From: Spirochaetota bacterium
GTDB taxonomy: Bacteria > Spirochaetota > UBA4802 > UBA5368
DNA: 51,694 nucleotides
NCBI GenBank assembly: GCA_004297825.1
Contig: SCSX01000008.1
Span: forward strand, 1-51,694
Direction: 5' to 3'
Part shown: piece after piece, positions 31,706 through 40,443 of the stretch
How positions within the stretch are numbered: position 1 is the first letter of the stretch
How the letters are laid out: each line of letters starts with the position of its first letter
Made by a program: the position numbers and the translations under genes
The notes under the pieces: model-generated
Database searches by the model: none
What the model was told of the DNA's origin: nothing
What the model saw: only the letters and a program-made list of their open reading frames with translations

Positions 31706-31849
31706 CAGTCCTCCTTCGAAAGGTTGTGTTTAACAGCGACGTGCCCGGAATTGCAAGGAAACGGCCGGGCATAATCCGCGCGTCCGGCGTTTTCTTACGC
31801 GCGACGGGCGAATCGGCGCCAAATTAAGAAGCACGATTGCAAATTTGTT

Positions 31850-32011
31850 TCAATCCATGGGCTCGAACGCGCCCTTGTCCACGCCGCATACCGGGCAGAC
31901 CCAGTCGGCGGGAATATCCTCGAATTTCGTACCGGGCTTGATCCCGCCATCGGCGTCACCCACGGCGGGGTCGTAGACATATCCGCATACGCTGCATTTG
32001 TATTTCTTCAT
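31850..32011 (-). CDS. Rubredoxin
   Basis: A 53-residue rubredoxin, easily missed because of its length. C6-x2-C9-GYVYD and C39-P-V-C42-G bind one iron; the middle [18 protein letters not shown] is characteristic. GAGGA precedes the ATG at 32011. It carries electrons to rubrerythrin (31130) and probably to the flavodiiron protein (33116), forming a small oxygen and peroxide detoxification set. Confidence 0.95.
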   Translation of the reverse strand: MKKYKCSVCGYVYDPAVGDADGGIKPGTKFEDIPADWVCPVCGVDKGAFEPMD

Positions 32012-32109
32012 CCAGTCCTCCGTTGTAATAGGGAATGTAGTTGCACGGCTATTTGAATATGGGGTCGTCCGGCTTTTTTACCCGCGCGGCGCGCCCATGT
32101 TCCTGCGAA

Positions 32110-32307
32110 TCAATCGACGACGGAGGGAGAGTATCCGGCCCCCTTTATCGCGTCCAGGATCGCCGACTGGGCGGCGCTCCCCGTCACCTCCACCAGTTTA
32201 TCCGATAGGGTGATGTTCACGGTATCGACGCCCGCGACTCCCTTGAGGGCATCCGAAATCCGCGTAACGCAATGCTGGCATGACATGTCTGAAATAACAA
32301 GCTTCAT
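32110..32307 (-). CDS. Copper-chaperone-like HMA-domain protein
   Basis: A 65-residue heavy-metal-associated domain with the metal site MSCQHC (C10, C13) and the ferredoxin-like fold pattern VxITLSDKLVEV...AIKGAGYSP. It binds Cu(I) or another soft metal and passes it to a transporter or regulator, neither of which is seen here. AGGAAAGG lies upstream of the ATG. An operator-like dyad is located 37 bases upstream. Confidence 0.9.
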   Translation of the reverse strand: MKLVISDMSCQHCVTRISDALKGVAGVDTVNITLSDKLVEVTGSAAQSAILDAIKGAGYSPSVVD

Positions 32308-32344
32308 TTTAAGAACCTTTCCTATTTTTATCGTAGCTTTTTAA

Positions 32345-32361
32345 TAGTATCAAAAATACTA
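32345..32361 (-). promoter_or_regulatory. Operator-like dyad before the HMA gene
   Basis: TAGTAT (32345-32350) and ATACTA (32356-32361) are perfect inverted arms around CAAAA, 37 bases upstream of the HMA start in an AT-rich stretch. A metal-responsive repressor site is plausible; no matching regulator gene is nearby. Confidence 0.4.
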
Positions 32362-32510
32362 AAGATCATCAAGAAAATTTTACATTGTTCCGCACATTTT
32401 CCGGGTGTGAATTATTTTTCGGGCGCCCGGATCATAGCCGGGAAAACCGTTAATATTTTTCTTTCCCCATTCGTATCCATTTTGGACGCCTTTGTCCCGG
32501 AGGATACGGA

Positions 32511-32990
32511 ATGCTTCGCACTTCTATAAACATGAGCCACATCGTCTACGTGAATATCGCCCTTGCCGCGGTAAAGCTGAAAACAAGCCGCCAGCAGGTC
32601 GTCATTATGCTCCTGAAGCGCGTTTTGCGCGATATTGATCGGTTTCAGGGAGGGTTTACTTTGGTGAAGTATCAGCCCCGTGACCCCTGGAAACGATGGC
32701 ATTGTTTTCCGATTTGCTTCAGGAAGAACGAGAATGAGTTTGCTTCGGATTTCCGTAAGTTGAGCCGGTTCTCGGTCTCCTATCTGGTAGCGATCGCGAC
32801 CAAGCGCTACCTCCACGAACTGCTGCGCGATTCAGCTGAAAGGCATAATTATGTTCGGCTCCCCCATTATGCCATCGGCAGGAGGAGCGCAGGGGGCATT
32901 CTGTGCTGGGAATTCTACTGGGGAGATACCAAAAACCACCCTACAAGAGCCTCACCCACCAAAATACTCCGCCGCACCTCCTCGCGTTAA
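32511..32990 (+). CDS. DUF1564-like small protein
   Basis: A 159-residue protein. Residues about 20-105 (KTSRQQVVIMLLKRVLRDI, LVKYQPRDPW, FPICFRKNENEFASDFRKLSRFSVSYLVAIA) resemble the DUF1564 family, which is many-copied in Leptospira: an N-terminal RHH-like helix pair, a 'vkYQ' strand and a C-terminal 'S.S.L...' helix. The role is unknown; the RHH-like start suggests DNA binding. The ATG has CGGAGGA upstream. The last 45 residues do not look like the family and may reflect a frameshift or a drifted end. This is one hint toward Spirochaetota. Confidence 0.5.
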   Translation: MLRTSINMSHIVYVNIALAAVKLKTSRQQVVIMLLKRVLRDIDRFQGGFTLVKYQPRDPWKRWHCFPICFRKNENEFASDFRKLSRFSVSYLVAIATKRYLHELLRDSAERHNYVRLPHYAIGRRSAGGILCWEFYWGDTKNHPTRASPTKILRRTSSR

Positions 32991-33084
32991 TCATCACACA
33001 CCCGCACGCACACCAAACCAGGGGTAAGGTATGCCCATGCACGCCCACCTCATCGGAAAATGTCACACTCTTTTCCGTTCGCGT

Positions 33085-33114
33085 GTCGGGCTTTTTGCGG
33101 CAGGCAAGCCCGAC
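33085..33114. terminator. Hairpin between convergent genes
   Basis: GTCGGGCTT (33085-33093) pairs with AAGCCCGAC (33106-33114) across a 12-base loop. It lies between the DUF1564-like gene and the end of the flavodiiron gene. There is no long T-run, so it is a weak or factor-aided terminator. Confidence 0.5.
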
Positions 33115-33115
33115 T

Positions 33116-34276
33116 CTAAAGAGCGGCTTCCAGCCGCGCGCTTATCTCGTGGAGGGTGGTTTCGTCGGGGATGTACTGGACCTTGATCCTGTCGAGCATG
33201 GTGAATCCGCAGTCGCGAAGCACGGCATCGATCTGTTCGATGCTCTGCCCCCCCCAGCCGTAGGAGCCGAACGCGAGCGCCGTGCGTCCCTTGGGCGCGA
33301 GTCCTTTGAAATAGGTAAGGAAAGCAGCTACGGTGGGGAGCATGTTGTTGTTAAGCGTGGGCGAACCCACGCAGATGTACTTGGCGGTAAGGACCTCCGT
33401 CATGATGTCCGATATGTGATTGTTTTTCAGGTCGAGCATGCAGGTACTGATATTCTTATTCTCGAAGGCGCGCTGGATCGCGTAGGCCATCTTTCGCGTC
33501 GAGCTCCACATGGTATCATAGATGATCAGGGCACGGTCCTCGGTGGCGTTGGCCGACCATCGGCCGTATGATTCCAGTATCGCGCCGATATTCGACCTCC
33601 AGATGATGCCGTGGCTGGGGGCGATCACCTCCGGGGAGATCGAGGATACCGCCTCAAGGGCCTTCTTGACCTGCGCCGAGTAGGGGAGCACGATATTCGC
33701 GTAATACTTCTTCGCCTCCTCCATAATGATGTTGACGGGATACTGGTCGTCGAACCGCTCCGAGGTCGCGATATGCTGGCCGAAGGCGTCGTTCGAGAAC
33801 AGGATCTTTTCCTCGGGCATCCAGGCGACCATGTTGTCGGGCCAGTGCACCATGGGCGTGTGGATGAACTGGAGGCTGCGTTTCCCCAGTTTCAGGCTCT
33901 CTCCCGATTTAACCGCGCGCAGGTTCAGGTCTTCCCGGTAGTGCATCCTGAGCCCTTTTTCACCGTTCACCGAGGTGAGCACCTCCGCCCTCGGGGCGAG
34001 CTTTTTCAGGAGCGGAATGGAACCCGAATGGTCCATTTCCACGTGGTTTGAAACAATGCAGTCGATCCTGGACGGGTCCGCGACCGCGGATATCCTCTCC
34101 AGCATCTCGTCGCAGAGATAGTGCTTCACGGTATCGATGAGTGTTATCTTTTCATCCAGGACCAGGTACGCATTGTAGGTGGAGCCGCGCTGGGTGAGGT
34201 ATCCGTGGAAGTTCCTGAGCTCCCAGTCTATGCCCCCGACCCAGTAAATGCCGTCCCTGATTTCTATTGGTTTCAT
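33116..34276 (-). CDS. Flavodiiron protein (oxygen or NO reductase)
   Basis: A 386-residue A-type flavodiiron protein. The beta-lactamase-fold domain has H78-x-E80-x-D82-H83 (NHVEMDHSG), the His of HTPMVHWPDN, the Asp of FSNDAFGQH and the late His of APSHGIIWR. The flavodoxin domain starts near residue 250 with IIYDTMWSSTRKMA. It reduces oxygen to water or NO to N2O at the diiron site, using electrons from rubredoxin. The ATG at 34276 has GGGAGA upstream; in-frame codons further upstream run into the MITE-like element and are not likely to be coding. Confidence 0.93.
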   Translation of the reverse strand: MKPIEIRDGIYWVGGIDWELRNFHGYLTQRGSTYNAYLVLDEKITLIDTVKHYLCDEMLERISAVADPSRIDCIVSNHVEMDHSGSIPLLKKLAPRAEVLTSVNGEKGLRMHYREDLNLRAVKSGESLKLGKRSLQFIHTPMVHWPDNMVAWMPEEKILFSNDAFGQHIATSERFDDQYPVNIIMEEAKKYYANIVLPYSAQVKKALEAVSSISPEVIAPSHGIIWRSNIGAILESYGRWSANATEDRALIIYDTMWSSTRKMAYAIQRAFENKNISTCMLDLKNNHISDIMTEVLTAKYICVGSPTLNNNMLPTVAAFLTYFKGLAPKGRTALAFGSYGWGGQSIEQIDAVLRDCGFTMLDRIKVQYIPDETTLHEISARLEAAL

Positions 34277-34294
34277 GGTTATCGTCTCCCTCGC

Positions 34295-34431
34295 GTAACT
34301 ACTCAGCTGTTTGTTAAATATATGCACGTAAAATAATAAGTGTCAGAAATACCCCCTCGCCGCCTCTGGCGGCGAGGGGGTATTCAATACTTCTAATTAT
34401 TTTATGTATTTCATAATAGCTGAGTAGTAAC
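34295..34431. mobile_element. MITE-like palindromic element with target-site duplication
   Basis: A 127-base element (34300-34426) begins TACTCAGCT and ends AGCTGAGTA, perfect 9-bp terminal inverted repeats. It is flanked by direct 5-bp copies GTAAC (34295-34299 and 34427-34431). The whole element is an imperfect long palindrome whose centre is a perfect 17-bp stem (34348-34364 with 34368-34384, loop TCT). It contains no gene. It sits 19 bases before the flavodiiron start codon, between that gene and the hydrolase gene, so it may alter expression of the former or end transcription of the latter. Confidence 0.8.
34348..34384. terminator. Central hairpin of the MITE-like element
   Basis: AATACCCCCTCGCCGCC (34348-34364) and its exact complement (34368-34384) surround TCT. 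This strong stem lies after the hydrolase gene on the minus strand and may terminate it, although no clean T-run follows. Confidence 0.5.
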
Positions 34432-34437
34432 AAAGCA

Positions 34438-35370
34438 TTATTTTAAAAAGCGATGAATGGATTCGTTCACGATGCCCGGGTGAGTCTCCATCACGCCGTG
34501 CGGGCCGTCCGGCACGGTCACCAGGATCGAGTTTTGAAGCCTTGTATGCATGCGTTCCGCGGCCGCAATCGGGATAATCCTGTCCGCCGTCCCATGTATG
34601 ATGAGCGCGGGGGCCTTGATTGCCTCCATGCAGTCCTCCGCGCTCCACAGGGGGCTGGAAAAGTTGCGGAGAATATTGAGGAACATGTAATTGAAACCGC
34701 GCAGGGCGGCCGGCAGGCTGTAACGGTCGATGTATTCGTCGCCTATCTCGATCATGCCGTTGAAATTGATCGAATGAATGCCCTTCTTTAAAACGGGCTT
34801 GAAATTGAAGAGCAGCAGGAATTCGCCCAGAAGCGGCACGCGTAGCAGTGAAAAAACCGCGCCCCCCGATTCGTGGCGGACGCCCGCGCTCCCGATAAGC
34901 GCGATGCGGTTGACCAGGGGGGGGTACATGCACGCGAATTTCATGACCACGGCCCCGCCCATCGAATGGCCGACGAGGTGAGCGCGGGGAATTTTCAGGG
35001 CTTCCATGAAATCCCTGAGCTGGTCCGCGTAGGATTCCAGGCGGTAGCGGTACCCGTAGGGCTTGTCGCTCATACCGTGCCCCAGCAGGTCGACCGCGTA
35101 TACCGTGAATCCCGCGTCGCCGAGCGCTTTCACGGCGGCGTCCCACACGAGCATGGATTCGCCGAACCCATGCACCAGGATGACCGGGTATCCGGCGCCG
35201 TACTCGGAATACGCCATGACATGGCCTATCGACCAGGCGGTTTTAAAACCGGATTGGGAACCCCGCACGGTTGCAGTCGAGGGACGAAGGCCTTCGACTA
35301 TCAAGGGGGTGAAATACAGGACGAGGAGGAAAACCGCCGCGCCGGAGATTACTTTTTTCAAGTGAGGCAT
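34438..35370 (-). CDS. Membrane-anchored alpha/beta hydrolase
   Basis: A 310-residue alpha/beta hydrolase with an N-terminal hydrophobic segment (SGAAVFLLVLYFTPLIVEGL), so probably anchored or exported. Catalytic elements: oxyanion VHGFGESM, nucleophile elbow VGHSMGG, Asp in IIHGTADRIIP and His in GPHGVMETHP. It hydrolyses an ester, lactone or C-C bond; the substrate is unknown. The ATG at 35370 has AAGGA upstream and is preferred over a codon 36 bases earlier. It stands alone between the MITE-like element and the deaminase gene. Confidence 0.88.
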   Translation of the reverse strand: MPHLKKVISGAAVFLLVLYFTPLIVEGLRPSTATVRGSQSGFKTAWSIGHVMAYSEYGAGYPVILVHGFGESMLVWDAAVKALGDAGFTVYAVDLLGHGMSDKPYGYRYRLESYADQLRDFMEALKIPRAHLVGHSMGGAVVMKFACMYPPLVNRIALIGSAGVRHESGGAVFSLLRVPLLGEFLLLFNFKPVLKKGIHSINFNGMIEIGDEYIDRYSLPAALRGFNYMFLNILRNFSSPLWSAEDCMEAIKAPALIIHGTADRIIPIAAAERMHTRLQNSILVTVPDGPHGVMETHPGIVNESIHRFLK

Positions 35371-35530
35371 TGATTCCTTGCCGCTTATGGGCCGCGTGCT
35401 ATTCAAAATAGTAACGGCGGAAATTTACAATTATTATTTATTTGAACAAGAAATAATTTAGGTGAAGGGAGCCGATCACAGACTGAGCGCGGAACACGCC
35501 GTGGATGTATCGGCGCCCATATCCCCGTCG

Positions 35531-35986
35531 TTATCGCCTGCCCGCGTAGACGGAAATCTCCACGCCGGCCTCCCGGATCATCTCGTCGGCGAGCGGGTCG
35601 TTGTACGGGTCCCTGAATATGAACTTCATGATGCCGCTGTTTATGAGCATCTTCGTACAGATGCTGCACGGTTGGTGCGTGCAGTAGATGGACGCGCCCT
35701 TGATCGATACGCCGTGGAGGGCCGCCTGGATGATCGCGTTCTGCTCGGCGTGGAGGCCCCTGCACATCTCGTGGCGCTCCCCCGAGGGGATGTTGAATTT
35801 CGTGCGAAGGCAGGTTTCAGGGGTACAGTGCGATATTCCCACCGGGGGTCCGTTATAGCCCGTGGTGAGTATCCGGCGATCCTTTATGATGACCGCGCCC
35901 ACCTGCCTGCGGATGCAGGTCGCCCTGGTCGCCACGTCCGAGGCGATGGTCATGAAGTATTCGTCCCACGAGGGTCGCTGGGTCAT
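35531..35986 (-). CDS. dCMP deaminase family protein (ComEB-like)
   Basis: A 151-residue cytidine/deoxycytidylate deaminase. Zinc site: LHAEQNAI (HAE) and QPCSICTKM (PCxxC). The [24 protein letters not shown] start and [17 protein letters not shown] segment are those of dCMP deaminases, which make dUMP for thymidylate synthesis. The ATG at 35986 follows AAGGAG; a codon 42 bases further upstream gives an atypical N-terminus. Confidence 0.9.
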   Translation of the reverse strand: MTQRPSWDEYFMTIASDVATRATCIRRQVGAVIIKDRRILTTGYNGPPVGISHCTPETCLRTKFNIPSGERHEMCRGLHAEQNAIIQAALHGVSIKGASIYCTHQPCSICTKMLINSGIMKFIFRDPYNDPLADEMIREAGVEISVYAGRR

Positions 35987-36202
35987 TCCGGTCTCCTTGG
36001 GCCGTGATGGGCGCCGATATGCGTTCAACCATATGCCGCCCGCCCTGTCAATAGATTATCGGGGGGGCCGATACACCGACGCCCGGGAATGTTAAAATTT
36101 GCTTGATCGAAATCCCGATTCATGAATGAAATACTATTGCCGCGGAACGAATTCCGCAGGCAGGGTTGCCATTGTGAAATGCAGATAATCCATACTGTGT
36201 AA

Positions 36203-37927
<1,725 letters not shown>

Positions 37928-37931
<4 letters not shown>

Positions 37932-38527
37932 GTTCGAACCAGATTACAGATTGTATGAACGAAATCAAGCCGGAGCGGTTCCCCAGCACTCCCCGCGATG
38001 AGCGGGTCATTCGCTGGCAGCTGGGCCGGGACGATATCTTCCTGGGCGGTGTCGTCGAACGGTGCGATTATGGATTCCCCCGTATAATGCTCCTTAACCC
38101 GCTGCCGTCCGATGAAACCCGGGGAGGGGTGCGTTACGAGGCGGTGACCAATATCATCTGGCTGACATGCCCCTTCCTTAACGAATGTATCCACGAATTG
38201 GAGCAGGAAGGGTATATCGAAAAGGTGTCGGCGCTCATTGGCGGGGATCTCGAGTTGAGAACTAAAATGGAAGCCGCCCACGCGCGCTTCTACTATCTTC
38301 GAAAGAATTTTTACAAGCGGTATTTCGGAACCGCGCCGGAAGAGGACCGCGCGAGCGTTTTCAATGTGGGCATCGCCGGCATTAGGGACATCGGGGCGAT
38401 CAAGTGCCTGCATGCGCATTTTGCCCATTTTCGGATTTGTGACGACAATGTCGCGGGCGTGATCACGTCCCGCCTGCTGAACGACAAAATAAATTGCGAC
38501 GAGGTACGGTGCCGCAATGCTGGTTAA
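37928..38527 (+). CDS. DUF501 protein
   Basis: A 199-residue DUF501 protein. VIRWQLGRD, VERCDYGFPRIMLLNPL, TNIIWLTCPFLNECIHELEQEGYI match the family core: an 'LGR' start, a C.(Y)G.P strand, and an 'LTCP.L' helix followed by LE.EG. Later DIGAIKCLHAHFAHF is also typical. The function is unknown. In Actinobacteria DUF501 sits between an FtsB-like gene and a Ppx/GppA gene behind enolase; here the order eno-divIC-DUF501 is kept and a YrdC-domain gene follows. It overlaps the neighbours at both ends. Confidence 0.85.
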
Positions 38528-39185
38528 ACCCTGCGAGCCTCTTATCATCAAGAATTTAAAAAAAGACGGATCCCTGGGGGAAGAGGTGATCGCGGGGGCC
38601 GTGCACACCCTCGCCTCCGGGGGAATTGCGATTCTTCCTATAGACAACATCTACGCTGCGGCAGGAATAGCGTCACCGGACATGGAGGCGCGAATCTCCA
38701 AACTGATAAAACGATCCAAGAAACGCTATATCCGGCTCATTTCGAATTTTAAAATGCTCGACAACCTGGCCGAATTTTCGAAGGAAGATTATGATTTTCT
38801 CAATCGCGTCTGGCCGGGGGAGGTGACCGTCATTTTAAAAAGCAAGAATGCGGACAACCCCCAGGGCACCATCGCGGTGAGATACCCGCGGAGCAAATAC
38901 GTCCAGGCCATTATAAGCCGCGTGGACGCCCCCCTGGTCTTCGCGAACCTCTACAAGGGCGCAGGGAAGCAGCCCGTGTACCGGAAGGCGGAGATACTCA
39001 AGCTTTCGCAGGGCGCGGACCTTTCCCTGATCGTGGAAGAACTTTGCCGGAGGCACCAGCTGTCGAGTCTCATCGATATCAGCACGCACGTCCTCGAAAT
39101 TCTCAGGGAAGGACGGGTCTCCGCGGACGAGATACGGTCATTGTACTTTGTCGGGCGCGATAACGCGGAAGAAGGGGCCGATTAA
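38517..39185 (+). CDS. Sua5/YciO/YrdC-domain protein
   Basis: A 222-residue YrdC-domain protein with GGIAILPIDNIYAAAGIAS, KLIKRSKKRYIRLIS, VWPGEVTVILKSK and GTIAVRYPRS. These are the nucleotide- and carbamoyl-binding segments of threonylcarbamoyl-AMP synthases, which make the precursor of t6A in tRNA. The usual 'PTDTvYGL' reads PIDNIYAAA, so it may be a YciO-like paralogue rather than the essential Sua5. It overlaps DUF501 by 11 bases and ends 3 bases before the convergent CheW-like gene. Confidence 0.8.
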   Translation: MLVKPCEPLIIKNLKKDGSLGEEVIAGAVHTLASGGIAILPIDNIYAAAGIASPDMEARISKLIKRSKKRYIRLISNFKMLDNLAEFSKEDYDFLNRVWPGEVTVILKSKNADNPQGTIAVRYPRSKYVQAIISRVDAPLVFANLYKGAGKQPVYRKAEILKLSQGADLSLIVEELCRRHQLSSLIDISTHVLEILREGRVSADEIRSLYFVGRDNAEEGAD

Positions 39186-39188
39186 CGA

Positions 39189-40091
39189 TCATCCCAGGCG
39201 CGCTATATCCAGGTACAGGTGTATCGTACCAAAAATCCTGACCCTGCCCCGTATAAAACCCGGTTCCCGGCGCGGCTGGATGCGCTCGCGGAGAAAGTCC
39301 CGCCGCGCGCCGATTTTCCTGCCGACTCGCGTGGCGGCGAGGGCGATCCGGTGGTCCCTCTCACGAAGGATTAAATACGATTCCGGGGGCGCAGAATTCC
39401 GGGGAGCCCGAAAGAAGAGATCGGTGACCGGGATTGAACTGGACCCGGACATGACCCCGTATCGGGCGCTTCCCTCCATGGGAATGATATCGGCATCGCT
39501 GAAAACGATTCTCTCCATCGTGTCGTAGGACGAAATAAACCAGCTTCCATTCCTCTCGAAACATATCCACCGGAAAGGCATCTCGTCCGGATTCGCCGTC
39601 GATCGCGCATCGGAAGCCTGCTGGTCCAGCGGGCGGCCGGCATGTTCGAGCCGTGGGAAGCGGCTTATCTGCTGTTCGCGCAACTCGATCGTTTTCGCAT
39701 GGAGAAAATGCATAAGGTTGAAATCAATACCCTCGTGCGTATAACGTTTCCTGTAGTCTTCCAGCAGGGCCTTCAACCTTAGAATGTATTCATGACCCGT
39801 CAGTGAATTGTAATGAGAATAAATGGAAGAAAGGATGTCCAGTTGGCCAACTATGGTGCCGTAGATTTCATCGAAATCGAAGTATTTCTCCTCGAGCCTG
39901 ATAAGCGTTTTTTCAAGCTTCTCCGAGATTTCATGCACTACCTGCAGATTTCCCTGCCAGAATTCGCGGTACTTTTCATAATACGGCCCGTACCCGTTTT
40001 CTCCCGGGATCAGCGTATCGGCTGATTGACTGAAATATTTTTCCATGCGCGATTCCAATAGAAGCCTATCGGGTTGATTTTTCAAAGTCAA
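39189..40091 (-). CDS. CheW-like C-terminal domain protein
   Basis: A 300-residue protein. Residues about 1-150 are helical, with charged coiled-coil stretches (HEISEKLEKTLIRLEEKYFDFDEI). The C-terminal 130 residues (FISSYDTMERIVFSDADII, PVTDLFFRAP, SYLILRERDHRIALAATRVGRKI, PGFIRGRVRIFGTIHLYLDI) follow the layout of CheW domains: strands, 'PV.DL', 'LVl....iAL..D.V', 'P.fi.G......G...LYLD'. It could adapt a receptor to a histidine kinase, though no other chemotaxis gene is near. Starts: TTG 40091 with GGAG upstream or ATG 40046; the choice is open. Confidence 0.6.
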   Translation of the reverse strand: MTLKNQPDRLLLESRMEKYFSQSADTLIPGENGYGPYYEKYREFWQGNLQVVHEISEKLEKTLIRLEEKYFDFDEIYGTIVGQLDILSSIYSHYNSLTGHEYILRLKALLEDYRKRYTHEGIDFNLMHFLHAKTIELREQQISRFPRLEHAGRPLDQQASDARSTANPDEMPFRWICFERNGSWFISSYDTMERIVFSDADIIPMEGSARYGVMSGSSSIPVTDLFFRAPRNSAPPESYLILRERDHRIALAATRVGRKIGARRDFLRERIQPRREPGFIRGRVRIFGTIHLYLDIARLG

Positions 40092-40102
40092 TCATTTTGC
40101 AC

Positions 40103-40143
40103 TCCAGTGAGCAGGCGCTCACTGGAATCCCGCGCGGGATTCC
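40103..40143. other. Hairpin and adjoining palindrome upstream of the CheW-like gene
   Basis: TCCAGTGAGC (40103-40112) pairs with GCTCACTGGA (40117-40126) around AGGC. It overlaps a perfect 20-base palindrome, GGAATCCCGC-GCGGGATTCC (40124-40143). These may be operators or the end of an unseen transcript. They lie in the region between the divergent CheW-like and nifJ genes. Confidence 0.5.
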
Positions 40144-40443
40144 GGCTCCGTGTGGAAAATTTTTTCCTTGTTATCTGTTGGAAAGATGTTATTTATTAAT
40201 ATAATGGGGTGATTTGGTCAATCGGCGTGACATAAGGGAACACTGCGAATTAATCTGGTTAATTGTTGAAAATATGTTGAATTAAATCATCCCTACTAAA
40301 GTAATTGCTACAGCTTTTTGAATACATACATGGGGCGCCGGCGGAGCAGAACCTGGGGGTGTGAAACATGCATTCCCGGGCTTGTACGTCAGCGCGGGGA
40401 TTATTAAAGAACTGAAAAAATTTTAAAATAGAAGGGGTGCGTC
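40144..40443. other. Intergenic region upstream of nifJ
   Basis: About 300 bases, AT-rich near 40180-40330, without a gene. The direct repeat GTTGAA at 40265 and 40275 is visible. A promoter for nifJ must be here or nearer the gene but I could not choose one; I see no RNA gene. Confidence 0.4.

Noticed and set aside
31795-31980. A minus-strand open frame over the rubredoxin region
   Set aside because: It is out of frame with the rubredoxin, whose CxxC motifs and ribosome site are clear.
34277-34327. A longer flavodiiron protein starting at 34327
   Set aside because: The extra residues come from the MITE-like element; the family start MKPIEIRDGIYWVGG has GGGAGA upstream.
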